Positions 37,730-46,950 of a DNA stretch of 64,000 nt are shown in pieces. The DNA is from Comamonadaceae bacterium (GTDB lineage Bacteria > Pseudomonadota > Gammaproteobacteria > Burkholderiales > Burkholderiaceae_C). The stretch spans positions 89,490 through 153,489 of the forward strand of contig JAACZV010000007.1 of NCBI GenBank assembly GCA_009996515.1, given 5' to 3'. The position numbers and the translations under genes were made by a program. The notes under the pieces are model-generated. The model worked only from the letters and a program-made list of their open reading frames with translations. It had not been told where the DNA came from and made no database searches. How positions within the stretch are numbered: position 1 is the first letter of the stretch; each line of letters begins with the position of its first letter.

Positions 37730-40098
37730 GGTTGGAAGTCTGAACTCGGCGAGCGGTCGGAGCTCAGCCTGCGATAACCGGGCACATTGTCCGTCAAGAC
37801 CTTGAGGGCGTTGGAACCCAGCTGCGACAGGCCCACCAGCTCCAGCTGCAGCATCAGCCGCGTGTTGGTCTCGGCGCGGCCGGTGGACAGGCGCTCCACG
37901 CCCCAGCGCAGCACCCAGCAGCCGGCGTCGTACTCGAAGCCCATGACCGAGTCGGTCAGGCGGCGGTCGCGCAGCGAATACTGCACGCGGCCGGCGCTGT
38001 ACCAGGCGCCGCCGCAGGACTTGCTGTCGGCGCCGCGCGAGGTGACGGGCGCGCCGTAGAGCGGCCATTGCCAGGCCAGCTCGACCTGCTCGCTCTGCCC
38101 GCGCGCCAGCCGGTAGGCGACGCTGACCGTCTTGAACGGCCCCGGCGAATAGCGCGCGCGCAGCACGGAGCGCACGGAGCGGTTGATCTCGGGGTTGAAT
38201 TCCAGCGTGCCGTCGGCCCACCACTTCTCGTCCAGGTGGGCGGCGGCAGCCAGCAGCAGGTCGGAGAAGCGCTGCGTGACGGGCTGGCCGTCCGGCGTGA
38301 TCTTCTGGTCACGGAACAGGAAGCGCTGCACGGCGCCCAGACGCAGGATCTCCTCGCCCGAACTGGCGCCCACCCAGCGGCTGGTCGCGCCGACGCTCAA
38401 GGCGTGCAGGTCCGACACCCGGTCCACGCCCGAGAACTGGTTGTCGGTGTAGATGGAGTCGAAGTTGAAGTCCTTGGGCGCGGAGTCGAAGTTGGGCAGG
38501 TTGGTCTGGTCGCGCAAGGGCGTGTTCACGTAGAACAGCCGCGGCTCCAGGCTCTGGCGGTAGTCGCGGCCGAACAGCGTCGTGTCACGCTCGAACACCC
38601 AGCCATGGTCGATGCTCAACGTCGGGATGACGCGGCCCATGCGACGGCGGCCGTCGGCCTGCGGGCGGTCCAGGTCGTAGGCGGCCGCGTTGAAGGAAAC
38701 GCGCGGGATGAACCACCAGGCCTCGCCGCCCAGCGGCGCCGCCACATGGCCCAGTGCATGCACGCGCTGGCCGCCGCCCGGCTGCCCTGGCAGCGCCGAG
38801 CCGGGCAGGTCGAAGCGGTTGTACTCCAGCTCCAGCCCGCCCTCCAGCCGCGCCTTGCGGCCCCAGGGGCGGAAGCTGTCCAGCACCGCCTCGTCGGCCG
38901 CCGTCGTCAGGCGCGCGCCGATCTGCGGGCTGCGCTGGTAGGGCGAGTCGAACTGCGCCGTCACGTCCTTGCCCTGCAGCGTCTGCCAGCGCTGCACGCG
39001 GGCATAGCTGTCGATGGTGCCCCAGGACAGCTCGCGGTGGCGGGCCAGCTGGAAGTCGCTGGCCATGAGGCGCGGCGTCTGGCTCTCGACGCGGCGCGAC
39101 ATGTCCTTCCAGTAGTCGTCGTCGGAGACCCGCTCGCCGCGCAGCCGGTAGCGCCAGTCGCCGAAGCTGCCGTCGTTGTTGAGCTTGAGGCTCCAGCGCG
39201 AGCGGCCGAACACGCGGTCGCTGGGCAGCAGGTCCACGTTGATGCGGCCGCTGTGGCCGGGCTCCAGGTAGCGGAACTCGCTGTCCAGGCCCAGGCCGCG
39301 CTTGGTCATGACGAAGGGCGTGAAGGTGGCGTCGCGCTGCGGCGCGATGTTCCAGTAATAGGGCACGCCGGTCTCGAGACCGCTGCGGTTGTCCAGGAAG
39401 ATGTTGGGCGGCAGCCAGCCCGATTTGCGCTCCGAGCTGAGCGGGAAGGTCATGGACGGCGCGGCCAGGATGGGCACGCCCAGGAAGCGCAGCACCGCGC
39501 CGTCGGCCTCCCCTTCGTTGGCGGCCAGGTCCATGCGCAACTGCTTGGCCGTGATCTGCCAGGCCGGCTCCTGGTTCTCCACCGCCGGGCAGCTGCTGTA
39601 GCTGCCCTCGATGGCGCTCATGTGCTCGCTGTCCTGGAACTTCAGCAGCTTGGCCTTGCCGGCACCGCCGGTGGCGGCGAGCTGGAAGCTGGGCGTCAGG
39701 AACTCGCCCTCGAAGCGGCTCACGTACATCTGCAGCAGCGGCCCCGTGAAGACGTTGCCGTTGTGATTGATGCGCACATGGCCCTCGGCCCGCGCGAAGT
39801 CGTCGCTGACGCGGTAATCGAGCTGGTCGGCGTTCATCACCAGCTCCCCGTAGCGCAGCTCCACGCCGTTGCGCCCCTGGGCCTGCTGGTCCATCTGGGC
39901 CGCCAGCTGGCCGGCGGAGATGACCAGGGCCGGCTTGGCAGCGCCCGTCTTGGCCGGCGCGGCCAGCACGCGGCTGCCGCGCAGCGGCAGCGCGGCGTCG
40001 GCGGCCTGCTGTGCCGAAGCCTCGCCCCAGGCACACAGGGCCAGGGCGATCAGCGGTGACAGCGGGACGGGGCGGGGGAGGCGGAACGGGCGCGGCAC
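37726..40098 (-). CDS. lptD: LPS-assembly protein LptD
   Basis: 790 residues with a signal peptide ([17 protein letters not shown]), a jellyroll OstA domain (about 55-190, [31 protein letters not shown]), and a large beta-barrel. Four Cys are expected for the disulfide switch; Cys appears in the YSSCPAVE segment and late in SKSCGG and AGCWVL, consistent with a functional pattern. It inserts LPS in the outer membrane together with LptE. It is divergent from the amgK-like remnant; the intergenic gap is 81 bases. Confidence 0.96.
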   Translation of the reverse strand: MPRPFRLPRPVPLSPLIALALCAWGEASAQQAADAALPLRGSRVLAAPAKTGAAKPALVISAGQLAAQMDQQAQGRNGVELRYGELVMNADQLDYRVSDDFARAEGHVRINHNGNVFTGPLLQMYVSRFEGEFLTPSFQLAATGGAGKAKLLKFQDSEHMSAIEGSYSSCPAVENQEPAWQITAKQLRMDLAANEGEADGAVLRFLGVPILAAPSMTFPLSSERKSGWLPPNIFLDNRSGLETGVPYYWNIAPQRDATFTPFVMTKRGLGLDSEFRYLEPGHSGRINVDLLPSDRVFGRSRWSLKLNNDGSFGDWRYRLRGERVSDDDYWKDMSRRVESQTPRLMASDFQLARHRELSWGTIDSYARVQRWQTLQGKDVTAQFDSPYQRSPQIGARLTTAADEAVLDSFRPWGRKARLEGGLELEYNRFDLPGSALPGQPGGGQRVHALGHVAAPLGGEAWWFIPRVSFNAAAYDLDRPQADGRRRMGRVIPTLSIDHGWVFERDTTLFGRDYRQSLEPRLFYVNTPLRDQTNLPNFDSAPKDFNFDSIYTDNQFSGVDRVSDLHALSVGATSRWVGASSGEEILRLGAVQRFLFRDQKITPDGQPVTQRFSDLLLAAAAHLDEKWWADGTLEFNPEINRSVRSVLRARYSPGPFKTVSVAYRLARGQSEQVELAWQWPLYGAPVTSRGADSKSCGGAWYSAGRVQYSLRDRRLTDSVMGFEYDAGCWVLRWGVERLSTGRAETNTRLMLQLELVGLSQLGSNALKVLTDNVPGYRRLSSDRSPSSDFQP

Positions 40099-40147
40099 GG
40101 GCAGCGGAAGGCTCGGAGTCGGTGAGGAGGCCGGGGCCGGCGGTTCT

Positions 40148-40153
40148 TAGAAT
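40148..40153 (+). promoter_or_regulatory. Candidate -10 box (TAGAAT) for the amgK-like gene
   Basis: TAGAAT lies 26 bases before the ATG at 40180, and GAGG (40165-40168) lies 11 bases before that ATG. No convincing -35. The box suggests the shortened gene is still transcribed. Confidence 0.4.
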
Positions 40154-40179
40154 TTCATTATCCACGAGGGCTTTACCCC

Positions 40180-40731
40180 ATGACGCCGCCGACCCCCACC
40201 CTGATCCAGGAACTGCAAGCCCATCCCGAAGACGCCGACCGCCTGATGCGGGCCGCCTGCGCCGCGCTGCGCAACGGGCCCGCCAGCCCCGCACCGCCCG
40301 ATGCGGACGCCCTGCGCGCCGGCCTGGCCCGCATGGCCGACGCGGGCCTGGACGCGGTGCTGCAGCGCCTGCTGGACGATGCCCCCCGGGGCCGCGTGAC
40401 CGACGGCATCGCCGCGCTGCTGCGTCCGCCCGAGCTGGCCTGGGACGAGGCGCAGGAGATCGACTGGGCCGTGCGCCACTGGGAGGCCTGCCGCGCGGCG
40501 GGGCAGCTGGACGAGGAGCTGGCGGCCGACTTCGGCGAGTACTGGCGCCGGCTGGAGTGGAGCGCGCTGCGCCAGCATCTGGCACTGCTGGGCCAGGGCC
40601 ACCCCGAGGAGCGCCGTCTGCTGGCCTTCAGCGTGAAGACGGCGTCGCGCTACGTGGCGCTGGCGCCCTTGAAGCGCGCGATGGAGGCGAGGTTTCCGGA
40701 GTTCTTCGAGCTGGGCTTCAGCCTGCGCTGA
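40180..40731 (+). CDS. Hypothetical protein; C-terminus resembles AmgK-type sugar kinase, kinase core absent (likely remnant)
   Basis: 183 residues. The part from about residue 88 (EIDWAVRHWEACRAAGQLDEELAADFGEYWRRLEWSALRQHLALLG, then SVKTASRYVALAPLKRAM) matches my recollection of the C-terminal helices of AmgK/COG3178 phosphotransferases, where the pattern is W..Y/RYW...DFxExxRxxEWMGLQRHLKVLG. None of the kinase landmarks (P-loop-like N-lobe, HGDFHxxN, DFQ) is present; the first 85 residues are Ala/Leu/Arg-rich and unrecognised. In many Burkholderiales amgK-murU stands divergent from lptD, exactly this spot. I infer a decayed or domain-lost amgK. Alternatively it is a distinct small family. 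Confidence 0.55.
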   Translation: MTPPTPTLIQELQAHPEDADRLMRAACAALRNGPASPAPPDADALRAGLARMADAGLDAVLQRLLDDAPRGRVTDGIAALLRPPELAWDEAQEIDWAVRHWEACRAAGQLDEELAADFGEYWRRLEWSALRQHLALLGQGHPEERRLLAFSVKTASRYVALAPLKRAMEARFPEFFELGFSLR

Positions 40732-40755
40732 GGCGGCTCGGGGCCGGGGGCGCCT

Positions 40756-41703
40756 TCAAGGACGGGTCGCGCAGCCGGCGGCCACCAGCCAGGGGTCTTT
40801 GTCTTCGCCGCCGAAGATCTCCAGCAGGAAGTCCAGGAAGGCGCGGGTGCGCGCCGGCACGTATTTGCGCGTCGGCATGCCGGCCCACAAGGTGGTGCCG
40901 AACAGCCGCCACTGCGGCATGACCCGCTCCAGCGCCTGCTCCATCAGCGCGTCCTCCACCATGAAGCTGGGCAGGCCGGCCACGCCCAGGCCGTGCAGCG
41001 CGGCGGCGTAGTTGGTGTCCATATGCGTCGTCGACAGCGTCGCGCGCGAGGGCACGATGGGCAGCGTGATCTCCTCGCCGCCATCGCCGCGCTGCAGCGT
41101 CAGGCCGCGCATCAGCGAGGCCGTGGGCGGCAGCAGCGCATCATGCTGCCGCAGCTCGCTGGGGTGCTGGGGGCGGCCGCGCTGGTCCAGGTAGTCGGGC
41201 GAGGCGCACATGATGAACTCGCTGCGCGCCAGCCGCCGCGCGACGAAGTCGCCGTCCAGCGGCTCGCGCGACAGGAAGATGGTCAGGTCGTAGCCGTCGT
41301 CCACGGTCTCGACCGGGCCGGGCGAGGTGATCTCCAGGGTCACCAGCGGATAGGCGCGGTGAAACTTGGGCAGGTGCTTGGCCAGCTGATGCACGGCGAT
41401 GGCCGGCGTGCAAAGGATGCGCAGCAGGCCGCGCACCTCCTGCGTGGCCGAGGCGGCCAGGGCCGCGGCCTCGTCCACGTCGGCCAGGATGCGCCGCGCC
41501 CGCTCCAGATAGGCCTCGCCGATCTCGGTCAGCGACAGCCGCCGCGTGGTGCGATTCAAGAGCCGTACGCCGAGGTGCTCCTCCAGCTCGGCGACGAGGC
41601 GGGTGACGACGGCCGGCGCCAGGTCCAGCGCCCGAGCCGCGGCGGCGAAGCTACCCTCGTCGATGACGCGGGTGAACACCTTGATGGCGCGCAGCTGGTC
41701 CAT
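40756..41703 (-). CDS. LysR-family transcriptional regulator
   Basis: 315 residues. The N-terminal winged helix (MDQLRAIKVFTRVIDEGSFAAAARALDLAPAVVTRLVAELEEHLGVRLLNRTTRRLSLTE) is standard LysR; the rest is the substrate-binding domain (about 90-295). Helix 3 reads APAVVTRLVAELEEHLG, similar to regulators of oxidoreductase or drug-efflux genes. Target and inducer are unknown. The ATG overlaps the stop of the upstream 98-residue membrane protein (ATGA), so it is part of a four-gene minus-strand run with the XRE regulator. Confidence 0.9.
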   Translation of the reverse strand: MDQLRAIKVFTRVIDEGSFAAAARALDLAPAVVTRLVAELEEHLGVRLLNRTTRRLSLTEIGEAYLERARRILADVDEAAALAASATQEVRGLLRILCTPAIAVHQLAKHLPKFHRAYPLVTLEITSPGPVETVDDGYDLTIFLSREPLDGDFVARRLARSEFIMCASPDYLDQRGRPQHPSELRQHDALLPPTASLMRGLTLQRGDGGEEITLPIVPSRATLSTTHMDTNYAAALHGLGVAGLPSFMVEDALMEQALERVMPQWRLFGTTLWAGMPTRKYVPARTRAFLDFLLEIFGGEDKDPWLVAAGCATRP

Positions 41704-41999
41704 CAGAGCTTGTAGCCCGCGTGGTGGGCCATCTTCATCAGGAAGGACAGGGCCAGCAGCGCCACGCCCAGGCGCAGCAGCCAGCGGTCGGGCGCCTTCC
41801 AGGCGGCGGCCCGGCGCTCCAGGTCCTCGCTGACGGGCAGGCTGTTGGGGTCGCCGCCCTGCCGGGGCTGGGCCAGCGCCGCACGGAAGGCGCTCATGAA
41901 GGCGGCGGTGGAGTCGGCCTTCCAGGCCGGCACGGCCATCGCCGCGGCACTGCACACGCCGACGATGTCCGACCAGACCTCCAGCGATTGCCAGTTCAT
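41703..41999 (-). CDS. Small membrane protein of unknown function
   Basis: 98 residues. The N-terminal half is soluble (MNWQSLEVWSDIVGVCSAAAMAVPAWKADSTAAFMSAFR); a single predicted membrane helix lies near the end (about 75-91, LLRLGVALLALSFLMKM). No family recognised. It starts immediately before the XRE stop codon ends (no gap) and its own stop overlaps the LysR start, so it is translated with both regulators. Confidence 0.6.
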   Translation of the reverse strand: MNWQSLEVWSDIVGVCSAAAMAVPAWKADSTAAFMSAFRAALAQPRQGGDPNSLPVSEDLERRAAAWKAPDRWLLRLGVALLALSFLMKMAHHAGYKL

Positions 42000-42326
42000 T
42001 CAGAGCTCGACCGTCAGCGCCGAATCATCATCCGCCGCGGCCCCCTGCTTGCGCAGGCTCAGCACCACCGAATAGCCCGAGGCATGGGCCATGCGGCTGA
42101 CCAGGGCCAGGCTGGGGCCGCGGTCGGCCTGGCCACGCTCGGCCCGGCTGATGTCGGCCTGGTGGATGCCGCTGATGTCCTGCAGCTGCTGCTGCGACAG
42201 GCCGGAGCGCTGGCGCATCAGGCGCAGCAGGCCGCCCACCTTGACCAGCAGGTCGTAGTTGTCATAGCCATGCCTGACCGCGGGGTCCATCAGCGCCTCG
42301 CGCTCGAAATCAGTCAGTTCTCGCAT
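42000..42326 (-). CDS. XRE-family helix-turn-helix regulator, antitoxin-like
   Basis: 108 residues from ATG at 42326 (a GTG three codons earlier is possible, but AGGAG is spaced 8 bases before the ATG). A HigA/XRE helix-turn-helix lies at about 29-85: VGGLLRLMRQRSGLSQQQLQDISGIHQADISRAERGQADRGPSLALVSRMAHASG. The small size, and an unknown 116-residue protein 21 bases upstream in the same operon, fit the toxin-first higBA layout. It probably represses its own promoter at the inverted repeat 42709-42728. Antitoxin role is inferred. Confidence 0.7.
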   Translation of the reverse strand: MRELTDFEREALMDPAVRHGYDNYDLLVKVGGLLRLMRQRSGLSQQQLQDISGIHQADISRAERGQADRGPSLALVSRMAHASGYSVVLSLRKQGAAADDDSALTVEL

Positions 42327-42347
42327 GATGATCACTCCTGTTGGCGC

Positions 42348-42698
42348 TCAGTCCGAACGCCGCCGTGCCCGCTGGACGGCGCCACCGCCGAGGCGCGGCC
42401 CCACGGGCAGGCCGTTGCGCACCGCGTCGATGGCCAACACCTTCACGTCCTGGCCGAACTGCTGGTAGACATAGACCAGCGCGGTCAGCAGCGCGCTGCG
42501 GAACTCGACCTCGAACAGCGCCGAATGGACGCGGCCCGGGCCGATGAATTCGCCCTGCCACTGCAGCGGCTCCGTGCCAGCATCGATGCGGTTGTTGCGC
42601 ATGATGGCCAGCCCGAAGCAGCAGGCCAGATCCCAGTCGCAAAGGGGCCGGATGGCGGTGAACTCTGCCTGCGCCTCGGGGTGGTAGCTGAAGGCCAT
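42348..42698 (-). CDS. Unknown protein upstream of XRE regulator, candidate toxin
   Basis: 116 residues from ATG 42698; a frame extension to 42719 would run into the promoter repeat. Sequence MAFSYHPEAQAEFTAIRPLCDWDLACCFGLAIMRNNRIDAG... then VHSALFEVEFRSALLTALVYVYQQFGQDVKVLAIDAVRNG. It has no RelE/HigB signature I can defend, no signal peptide and no membrane helix. Operon position (first gene, followed by an XRE protein) suggests a toxin or a partner of the regulator. Function unknown. Confidence 0.5.
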   Translation of the reverse strand: MAFSYHPEAQAEFTAIRPLCDWDLACCFGLAIMRNNRIDAGTEPLQWQGEFIGPGRVHSALFEVEFRSALLTALVYVYQQFGQDVKVLAIDAVRNGLPVGPRLGGGAVQRARRRSD

Positions 42699-42707
42699 CG
42701 CCCAATG

Positions 42708-42735
42708 ATTATGGGGCAAACCCCATAAATTTCAA
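42708..42735 (-). promoter_or_regulatory. Promoter with embedded inverted repeat for the XRE operon
   Basis: On the minus strand TTGAAA (42735-42730) and CATAAT (42713-42708) are 16 bases apart, a good sigma-70 promoter. Between and over them lies a perfect inverted repeat TTATGGGG-N4-CCCCATAA (42709-42728), so a bound repressor would cover the promoter. The -10 ends 9 bases before the first ATG, giving a near-leaderless mRNA. Confidence 0.7.
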
Positions 42736-42754
42736 GCAAGGGCCCGCCCACCGC

Positions 42755-44230
42755 TCAGGGATGGGCCGCCATGACCTGGGCGACGGCGGCCGTCAGCCGC
42801 TTGCCATAGGGCACGTGCAGGAACTCGTTGGGCCCGTGCGCGTTGCTCTTGGGGCCCAGCACGCCGCAGACCATCATCTGCGCGGCCGGGAAGCCCTTCT
42901 GCAGCATGCTCATCAGCGGGATGGTGCCGCCCTGGCCGATATAGCCCACCGGCGCGCCGAACTGGGCCTGGCTGGCCTCGTTGAGCGCCTGGCTGAGCCA
43001 GGGCGACAGCTCGGGGGTGTTCCAGCCGGTGGCGCCCAGCGCGCCGGCGCGGCCGTCGGGCGTGAACGTGACCTTGGCGTTGTAGGGCGCGTTGTCCTCC
43101 AGCAGCGCCTTCAGCCTCAGCGCCGCCTCGTTGCCGTCGATCAGCGGCGGCAGCCGCAGCGACAGCTTGAAGGCCGTGTAGGGCCGCAGCACGTTGCCGG
43201 CGTTCTTCAGCTCCGGGAAGCCGTCGGCGCCCACCACCGACAGCGTGGGCCGCCAGGTGCGGTTCAGCAGCGCCTCGACCGGGTCGGTGGTCACCGGCAG
43301 CACCGGGCCGCCGTCCGCGCCGCAGGCCCAGGGCATGCGCTTGTAGACCTCTTCCTTCAGGATGGCCGCAGTCGCCTGCGCCTGCTCCAGCCGCACGCCG
43401 GGGATCTCGCAGTGGAAGCTCTCCGGCAGCAGGCGGCCGGTCTTGCTGTCCTCCAGCCGGTCCAGCACCTGGCGCAGGATGCGGAAGCTCGACGGCACCA
43501 GGCCCGACGCGTCGCCGCTGTGGATGCCCTCGGTCAGCACCTCCACCTTCAGCACGCCCGACACCATGCCGCGCAGCGAGGTCGTCAGCCACAGCTGCTC
43601 GTAGTTGCCGGCGCCGGAGTCCAGGCAGACCACCAGCGACACATTGCCCAGGCGGGGCTTGAGCAGGTCGATATAGGCCGGCAGGTCGAAGCTGCCGCTC
43701 TCCTCGCAGGTCTCGATGAGGCCCACGCAGCGCGGCCGCGGGATGCCCTGCTGGTCCAGCGCCATGATGGCCGTCAGCGAGGCGTAGACGGCGTAGCCGT
43801 CGTCGGCACCGCCGCGGCCGTACAGCAGGCCGTTCTCGTACTTGGGCGTCCAGGGCCCCAGGTCGCTGCGCCAGCCGCTGAACTCGGGCTGCTTGTCCAG
43901 GTGGCCGTAGAGGACGATGGTGTCGTCGCTGCCGGCCTTGGTGGCGGGCACCTCGAAGAAGATGACCGGCGTGCGGCCCGGGATGCGCACCACCTCCAGC
44001 TTCAGGCCGGCCACCTTCTTGCTCTCCACCCAGGCGGCGGCCTGGGTCAGCACCTTCTCGATGTGGCCATGCGCCGCCCAGTCGGCGTCGAACATGGGGC
44101 TCTTGGCCGGGATGGCGATGTAGTCGGTCAGCGCGGGGACGATCTCCTCGTCCCAGACGCGTGCGGCAAAACTGCCCAGCGCGCTGGCCTCGTCGGCTTG
44201 CAGGGGCAGGTGGGGATCACGGGCATTCAT
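42755..44230 (-). CDS. M20-family metallopeptidase (dipeptidase-like)
   Basis: 491 residues. Zinc-site motifs: VLYGHLDKQP (His and following Asp), GRGGADDGYA (bridging Asp), ETCEESGS (catalytic Glu pair), and the late SNAHGPNEFLHV with the last His. The dimerisation domain lies around 215-340 with the lid motif SGDASGLVP. Length (about 490) suits M20 dipeptidases of the carnosinase/PepV-like branch. It hydrolyses dipeptides or N-acyl amino acids in the cytosol. Start fixed by cat at 44228-44230. Confidence 0.9.
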   Translation of the reverse strand: MNARDPHLPLQADEASALGSFAARVWDEEIVPALTDYIAIPAKSPMFDADWAAHGHIEKVLTQAAAWVESKKVAGLKLEVVRIPGRTPVIFFEVPATKAGSDDTIVLYGHLDKQPEFSGWRSDLGPWTPKYENGLLYGRGGADDGYAVYASLTAIMALDQQGIPRPRCVGLIETCEESGSFDLPAYIDLLKPRLGNVSLVVCLDSGAGNYEQLWLTTSLRGMVSGVLKVEVLTEGIHSGDASGLVPSSFRILRQVLDRLEDSKTGRLLPESFHCEIPGVRLEQAQATAAILKEEVYKRMPWACGADGGPVLPVTTDPVEALLNRTWRPTLSVVGADGFPELKNAGNVLRPYTAFKLSLRLPPLIDGNEAALRLKALLEDNAPYNAKVTFTPDGRAGALGATGWNTPELSPWLSQALNEASQAQFGAPVGYIGQGGTIPLMSMLQKGFPAAQMMVCGVLGPKSNAHGPNEFLHVPYGKRLTAAVAQVMAAHP

Positions 44231-44306
44231 GGCAGGCTCCAGCTGGCGCTTGTGGCGCGAAGGACCAGTTTAGGCGCTCCGATAATGCCCCGACCCCCGT
44301 CCGACC

Positions 44307-46079
44307 ATGCGCCTGACCCGCCTCTTCCTGCTGACCACCGGGCTGCTGCTCAGCCTGGTGACGGCGCTGTTGCTGCGTTCCGTCTGGGTCGACTGGCACA
44401 CCGTCTCGACGGCCGAGACCGGCCTGGCGGCCATGCAGCGCGCCTATCTCGCGATGCAGGTGGCCGAGAAGGCCTCGGCCGAGCGCGGGCCGGCCAACCA
44501 GGTGCTCAGCGATGGCGAACCCGCCGACCCGGCCAAGCGCACGCGCCTGGCCCAGTTCCGCCACGCCACCGACGCCGCCTTCGAGGCGGCCGACGCGGCG
44601 CTGGCCCAGGCGCCTGCCGGCGCCGCCGCCATCGGCCTGGTCGAGCTGCGCCAGGCGCGCCAGGAACTGGCGCGGGCGCGGGCCGAGCTGGACCGCGTCG
44701 CCGCCCTGCCCCACGCGCTACGCAGCGCGCCCGGCGCGCGGGTGACGCGCAGCCCCGTCGACGCCATGTTCGCCGTCATCGACACGCTGTTCGGCGGCGT
44801 GACCACGCTGTCCGCCGAGGCCGAGGCCATCTACCCGGAGCTGGCCCTGTCGCTGGTGGGCGCCCGCCATGCGGCCGAGCTGCGCGAATACGCCGGCCGG
44901 CTGGGCTCGGAGTTCAACACGCCGCTGGCCACGCAGGCGCCGCTGACGCGCGGCGAGCAGCACGCCATCCAGCGCCTGGAGGGCCGCATCGAGCAGCTGC
45001 GCCGCCTCATCAGCCTGCAGGCCCGCCGCGCCGACGCGCCGCTGCGCCGCGCCGTCGAGCGCATGGAGGCGCGCTACTTCGGCGAGAACCTGCCGTTCGT
45101 GCACGAGCTGACCGCGCGCGGCCAGGCCGGCCAGGCCTATGGCGTCGACGCCGCCGCCTTCGTGGCCCGCTATGTACCGCCCATGGGCAGCATCGTCGAG
45201 CTGCGCGACACGCTGTTCGAGGCCGGGCGGCAGGCGGCCAGCGCCCGGGTGGCCGCCACGCGCGAGCGCCTCATCGTCAACCTTGCGCTGGGCCTGGCCG
45301 TGCTGGGCATTGAGCTGGGCGTGTTCCTGCTGATACGCCACCGTGTGCTGAAGCCGCTGCTGAGCAGCACGCGCACGATGACGGCCATCATGCAGGGCCG
45401 TGTGCCGCCACCCGACCAGACGCTGCCGACCGACCGCGATGACGAGATCGGCGCGATGCAGCGCGCCGTCGCCGCGCTGCGCGACGCCACGCTGCGCAGC
45501 CGTGCGCTGGAGGCCGAGCGCGAGCAGCTCATCGAGCAGCTGCGCGTCGCCAGCGACACCGATTTCCTGACCGGACTGCCCAACCGCCGCGCCTTCACCG
45601 AGCGTGCCGACGGCCTGCTGGCCCAGGCACGCCGCCATGGCTGGCCGGTGGCGCTGCTGGTCTTCGACCTGGACCACTTCAAGCGCATCAACGACCTGCA
45701 CGGCCACCAGGTGGGCGACCGGGTGCTGCGCACCGCGGCGGCCATCGCCCGCGACGAGGTGCGCGCCGGCGAGCTGCTGGCCCGCCATGGCGGCGAGGAG
45801 TTCGTCGTGCTGGCGCCCGACTGCGGCCCCGACCAGGCCCTGCAGCTCGCCGAGCGGCTGCGCGCCGCGCTGGCCGACGCGCCCGTCGCGACGGCCGATG
45901 GCCAGGAGCTGCGCATCAGCGCCAGCTTCGGCCTGGCCTGCACGCCGGCGCGCGGGCTGCCGGACCTGGACCGCCTGTTCCACGCCGCCGACCAGGCGCT
46001 CTACGCCGCCAAGTCCCGGGGGCGCAACCGCGTGGTGCTGGCCGGCGCGCCGGTCATGACCGCGCAAGACGCAGGCTGA
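44307..46079 (+). CDS. Membrane diguanylate cyclase (GGEEF)
   Basis: 590 residues. TM1 about 7-25 (FLLTTGLLLSLVTALLLRSV), a long helical extracytoplasmic region about 30-320, TM2 about 323-347 (LIVNLALGLAVLGIELGVFLLI), HAMP about 348-410, GGDEF domain about 420-580. The active motif is GGEEF at 495-499 with DFLTGLPNRRAF and FDLDHFKRINDLHGH upstream, so synthesis of c-di-GMP from GTP is expected. No inhibitory RxxD motif was evident just before GGEEF. Confidence 0.92.
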   Translation: MRLTRLFLLTTGLLLSLVTALLLRSVWVDWHTVSTAETGLAAMQRAYLAMQVAEKASAERGPANQVLSDGEPADPAKRTRLAQFRHATDAAFEAADAALAQAPAGAAAIGLVELRQARQELARARAELDRVAALPHALRSAPGARVTRSPVDAMFAVIDTLFGGVTTLSAEAEAIYPELALSLVGARHAAELREYAGRLGSEFNTPLATQAPLTRGEQHAIQRLEGRIEQLRRLISLQARRADAPLRRAVERMEARYFGENLPFVHELTARGQAGQAYGVDAAAFVARYVPPMGSIVELRDTLFEAGRQAASARVAATRERLIVNLALGLAVLGIELGVFLLIRHRVLKPLLSSTRTMTAIMQGRVPPPDQTLPTDRDDEIGAMQRAVAALRDATLRSRALEAEREQLIEQLRVASDTDFLTGLPNRRAFTERADGLLAQARRHGWPVALLVFDLDHFKRINDLHGHQVGDRVLRTAAAIARDEVRAGELLARHGGEEFVVLAPDCGPDQALQLAERLRAALADAPVATADGQELRISASFGLACTPARGLPDLDRLFHAADQALYAAKSRGRNRVVLAGAPVMTAQDAG

Positions 46080-46148
46080 CGGCCTCGCATCAGGCAGGAC
46101 CGCGGCGCTGGGTTAGGCTGGCGGCATCTGTTCCCGAAAACCGTCACC

Positions 46149-46361
46149 ATGAAGATCCAGACCCTTGCCGCCGCCCTCGCCATCGCCCTGACGGCGGCCT
46201 TCGCCGCTCCCGCCGCCGAGGCCCGCGTGGCCCCGCATCACAAGAGCGGCCATGCCGGCGTGCAGGCCAAGGCCGCGAAGAAGAAGCCCGCCAAGGCCAA
46301 GCACAAGAAGAAGGCCGGCAAGCACGCCGCCAAGAAGACCCGCAAGAAGACCATGGCCTGA
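46149..46361 (+). CDS. Small exported Lys-rich protein
   Basis: 70 residues. Signal peptide MKIQTLAAALAIALTAAFAAPAAEA followed by a 45-residue mature part that is more than 40 percent Lys/His/Arg (KAAKKKPAKAKHKKKAGKHAAKKTRKK). The composition resembles histone-H1-like tails and some secreted cationic peptides. It has no known family. The signal peptide is well formed, so it likely ends in the periplasm or outside. Convergent with metW 13 bases away. Function unknown. Confidence 0.65.
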   Translation: MKIQTLAAALAIALTAAFAAPAAEARVAPHHKSGHAGVQAKAAKKKPAKAKHKKKAGKHAAKKTRKKTMA

Positions 46362-46374
46362 GCGGCCGCGGCCC

Positions 46375-46950
46375 TCACTCCCGCTCGAACTTGAACACGG
46401 CCACGCTGGCCAGCAGATTGGGCAGCGTGCGCACCGGTTGGCCGTTCTGCAGGCCGAAGGCGTCGAGGATCTTGAGCCGGTTCTTGCGCGCCAGCACGCC
46501 GAAGTCGGCGAAGGTGCCGACGCGGATGTTGGGCGTGTCGTACCACTCGTAGGGCAGCGCCCGCGTGACCGGCATGCGGCCCACCAGCACCTGCAGCCGG
46601 TTGGGCCAGTGGGCGAAGTTGGGGAAGCTGACGATGCCCATCTTGCCGACCCGTGCCGTCTCCTTGAGCATCTGTTCGGCATTGCGCAGATGCTGCAGCG
46701 TCTCCAGCTGCAGCACGACGTCGAAGCTCTGGTCCTCGAAGATGGACAGGCCCTCCTCCAGATTGCGCTGGATGACGTTGACGCCGCGCTTCACGCAGGC
46801 CAGCAGGTTGGCGTCGTCCAGCTCCACGCCGTAGCCGCTGCAGCCCTTGTGCTTGATGAGGTGTTCCAGCAGCTCGCCGGTGCCGCAGCCCAGGTCCAGC
46901 ACGCGCGAGCCCGGCGGCACCAGGGCCGCGATCGCAGGATCGAAGCTCAT
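46375..46950 (-). CDS. metW: Methionine biosynthesis protein MetW
   Basis: 191 residues. SAM-type Rossmann start [17 protein letters not shown], then [27 protein letters not shown] and [24 protein letters not shown]. MetW is almost always coupled to MetX and is required for full homoserine acyltransferase activity in several proteobacteria. It overlaps the metX stop in ATGA form. Start is the ATG at 46950. Confidence 0.94.
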   Translation of the reverse strand: MSFDPAIAALVPPGSRVLDLGCGTGELLEHLIKHKGCSGYGVELDDANLLACVKRGVNVIQRNLEEGLSIFEDQSFDVVLQLETLQHLRNAEQMLKETARVGKMGIVSFPNFAHWPNRLQVLVGRMPVTRALPYEWYDTPNIRVGTFADFGVLARKNRLKILDAFGLQNGQPVRTLPNLLASVAVFKFERE

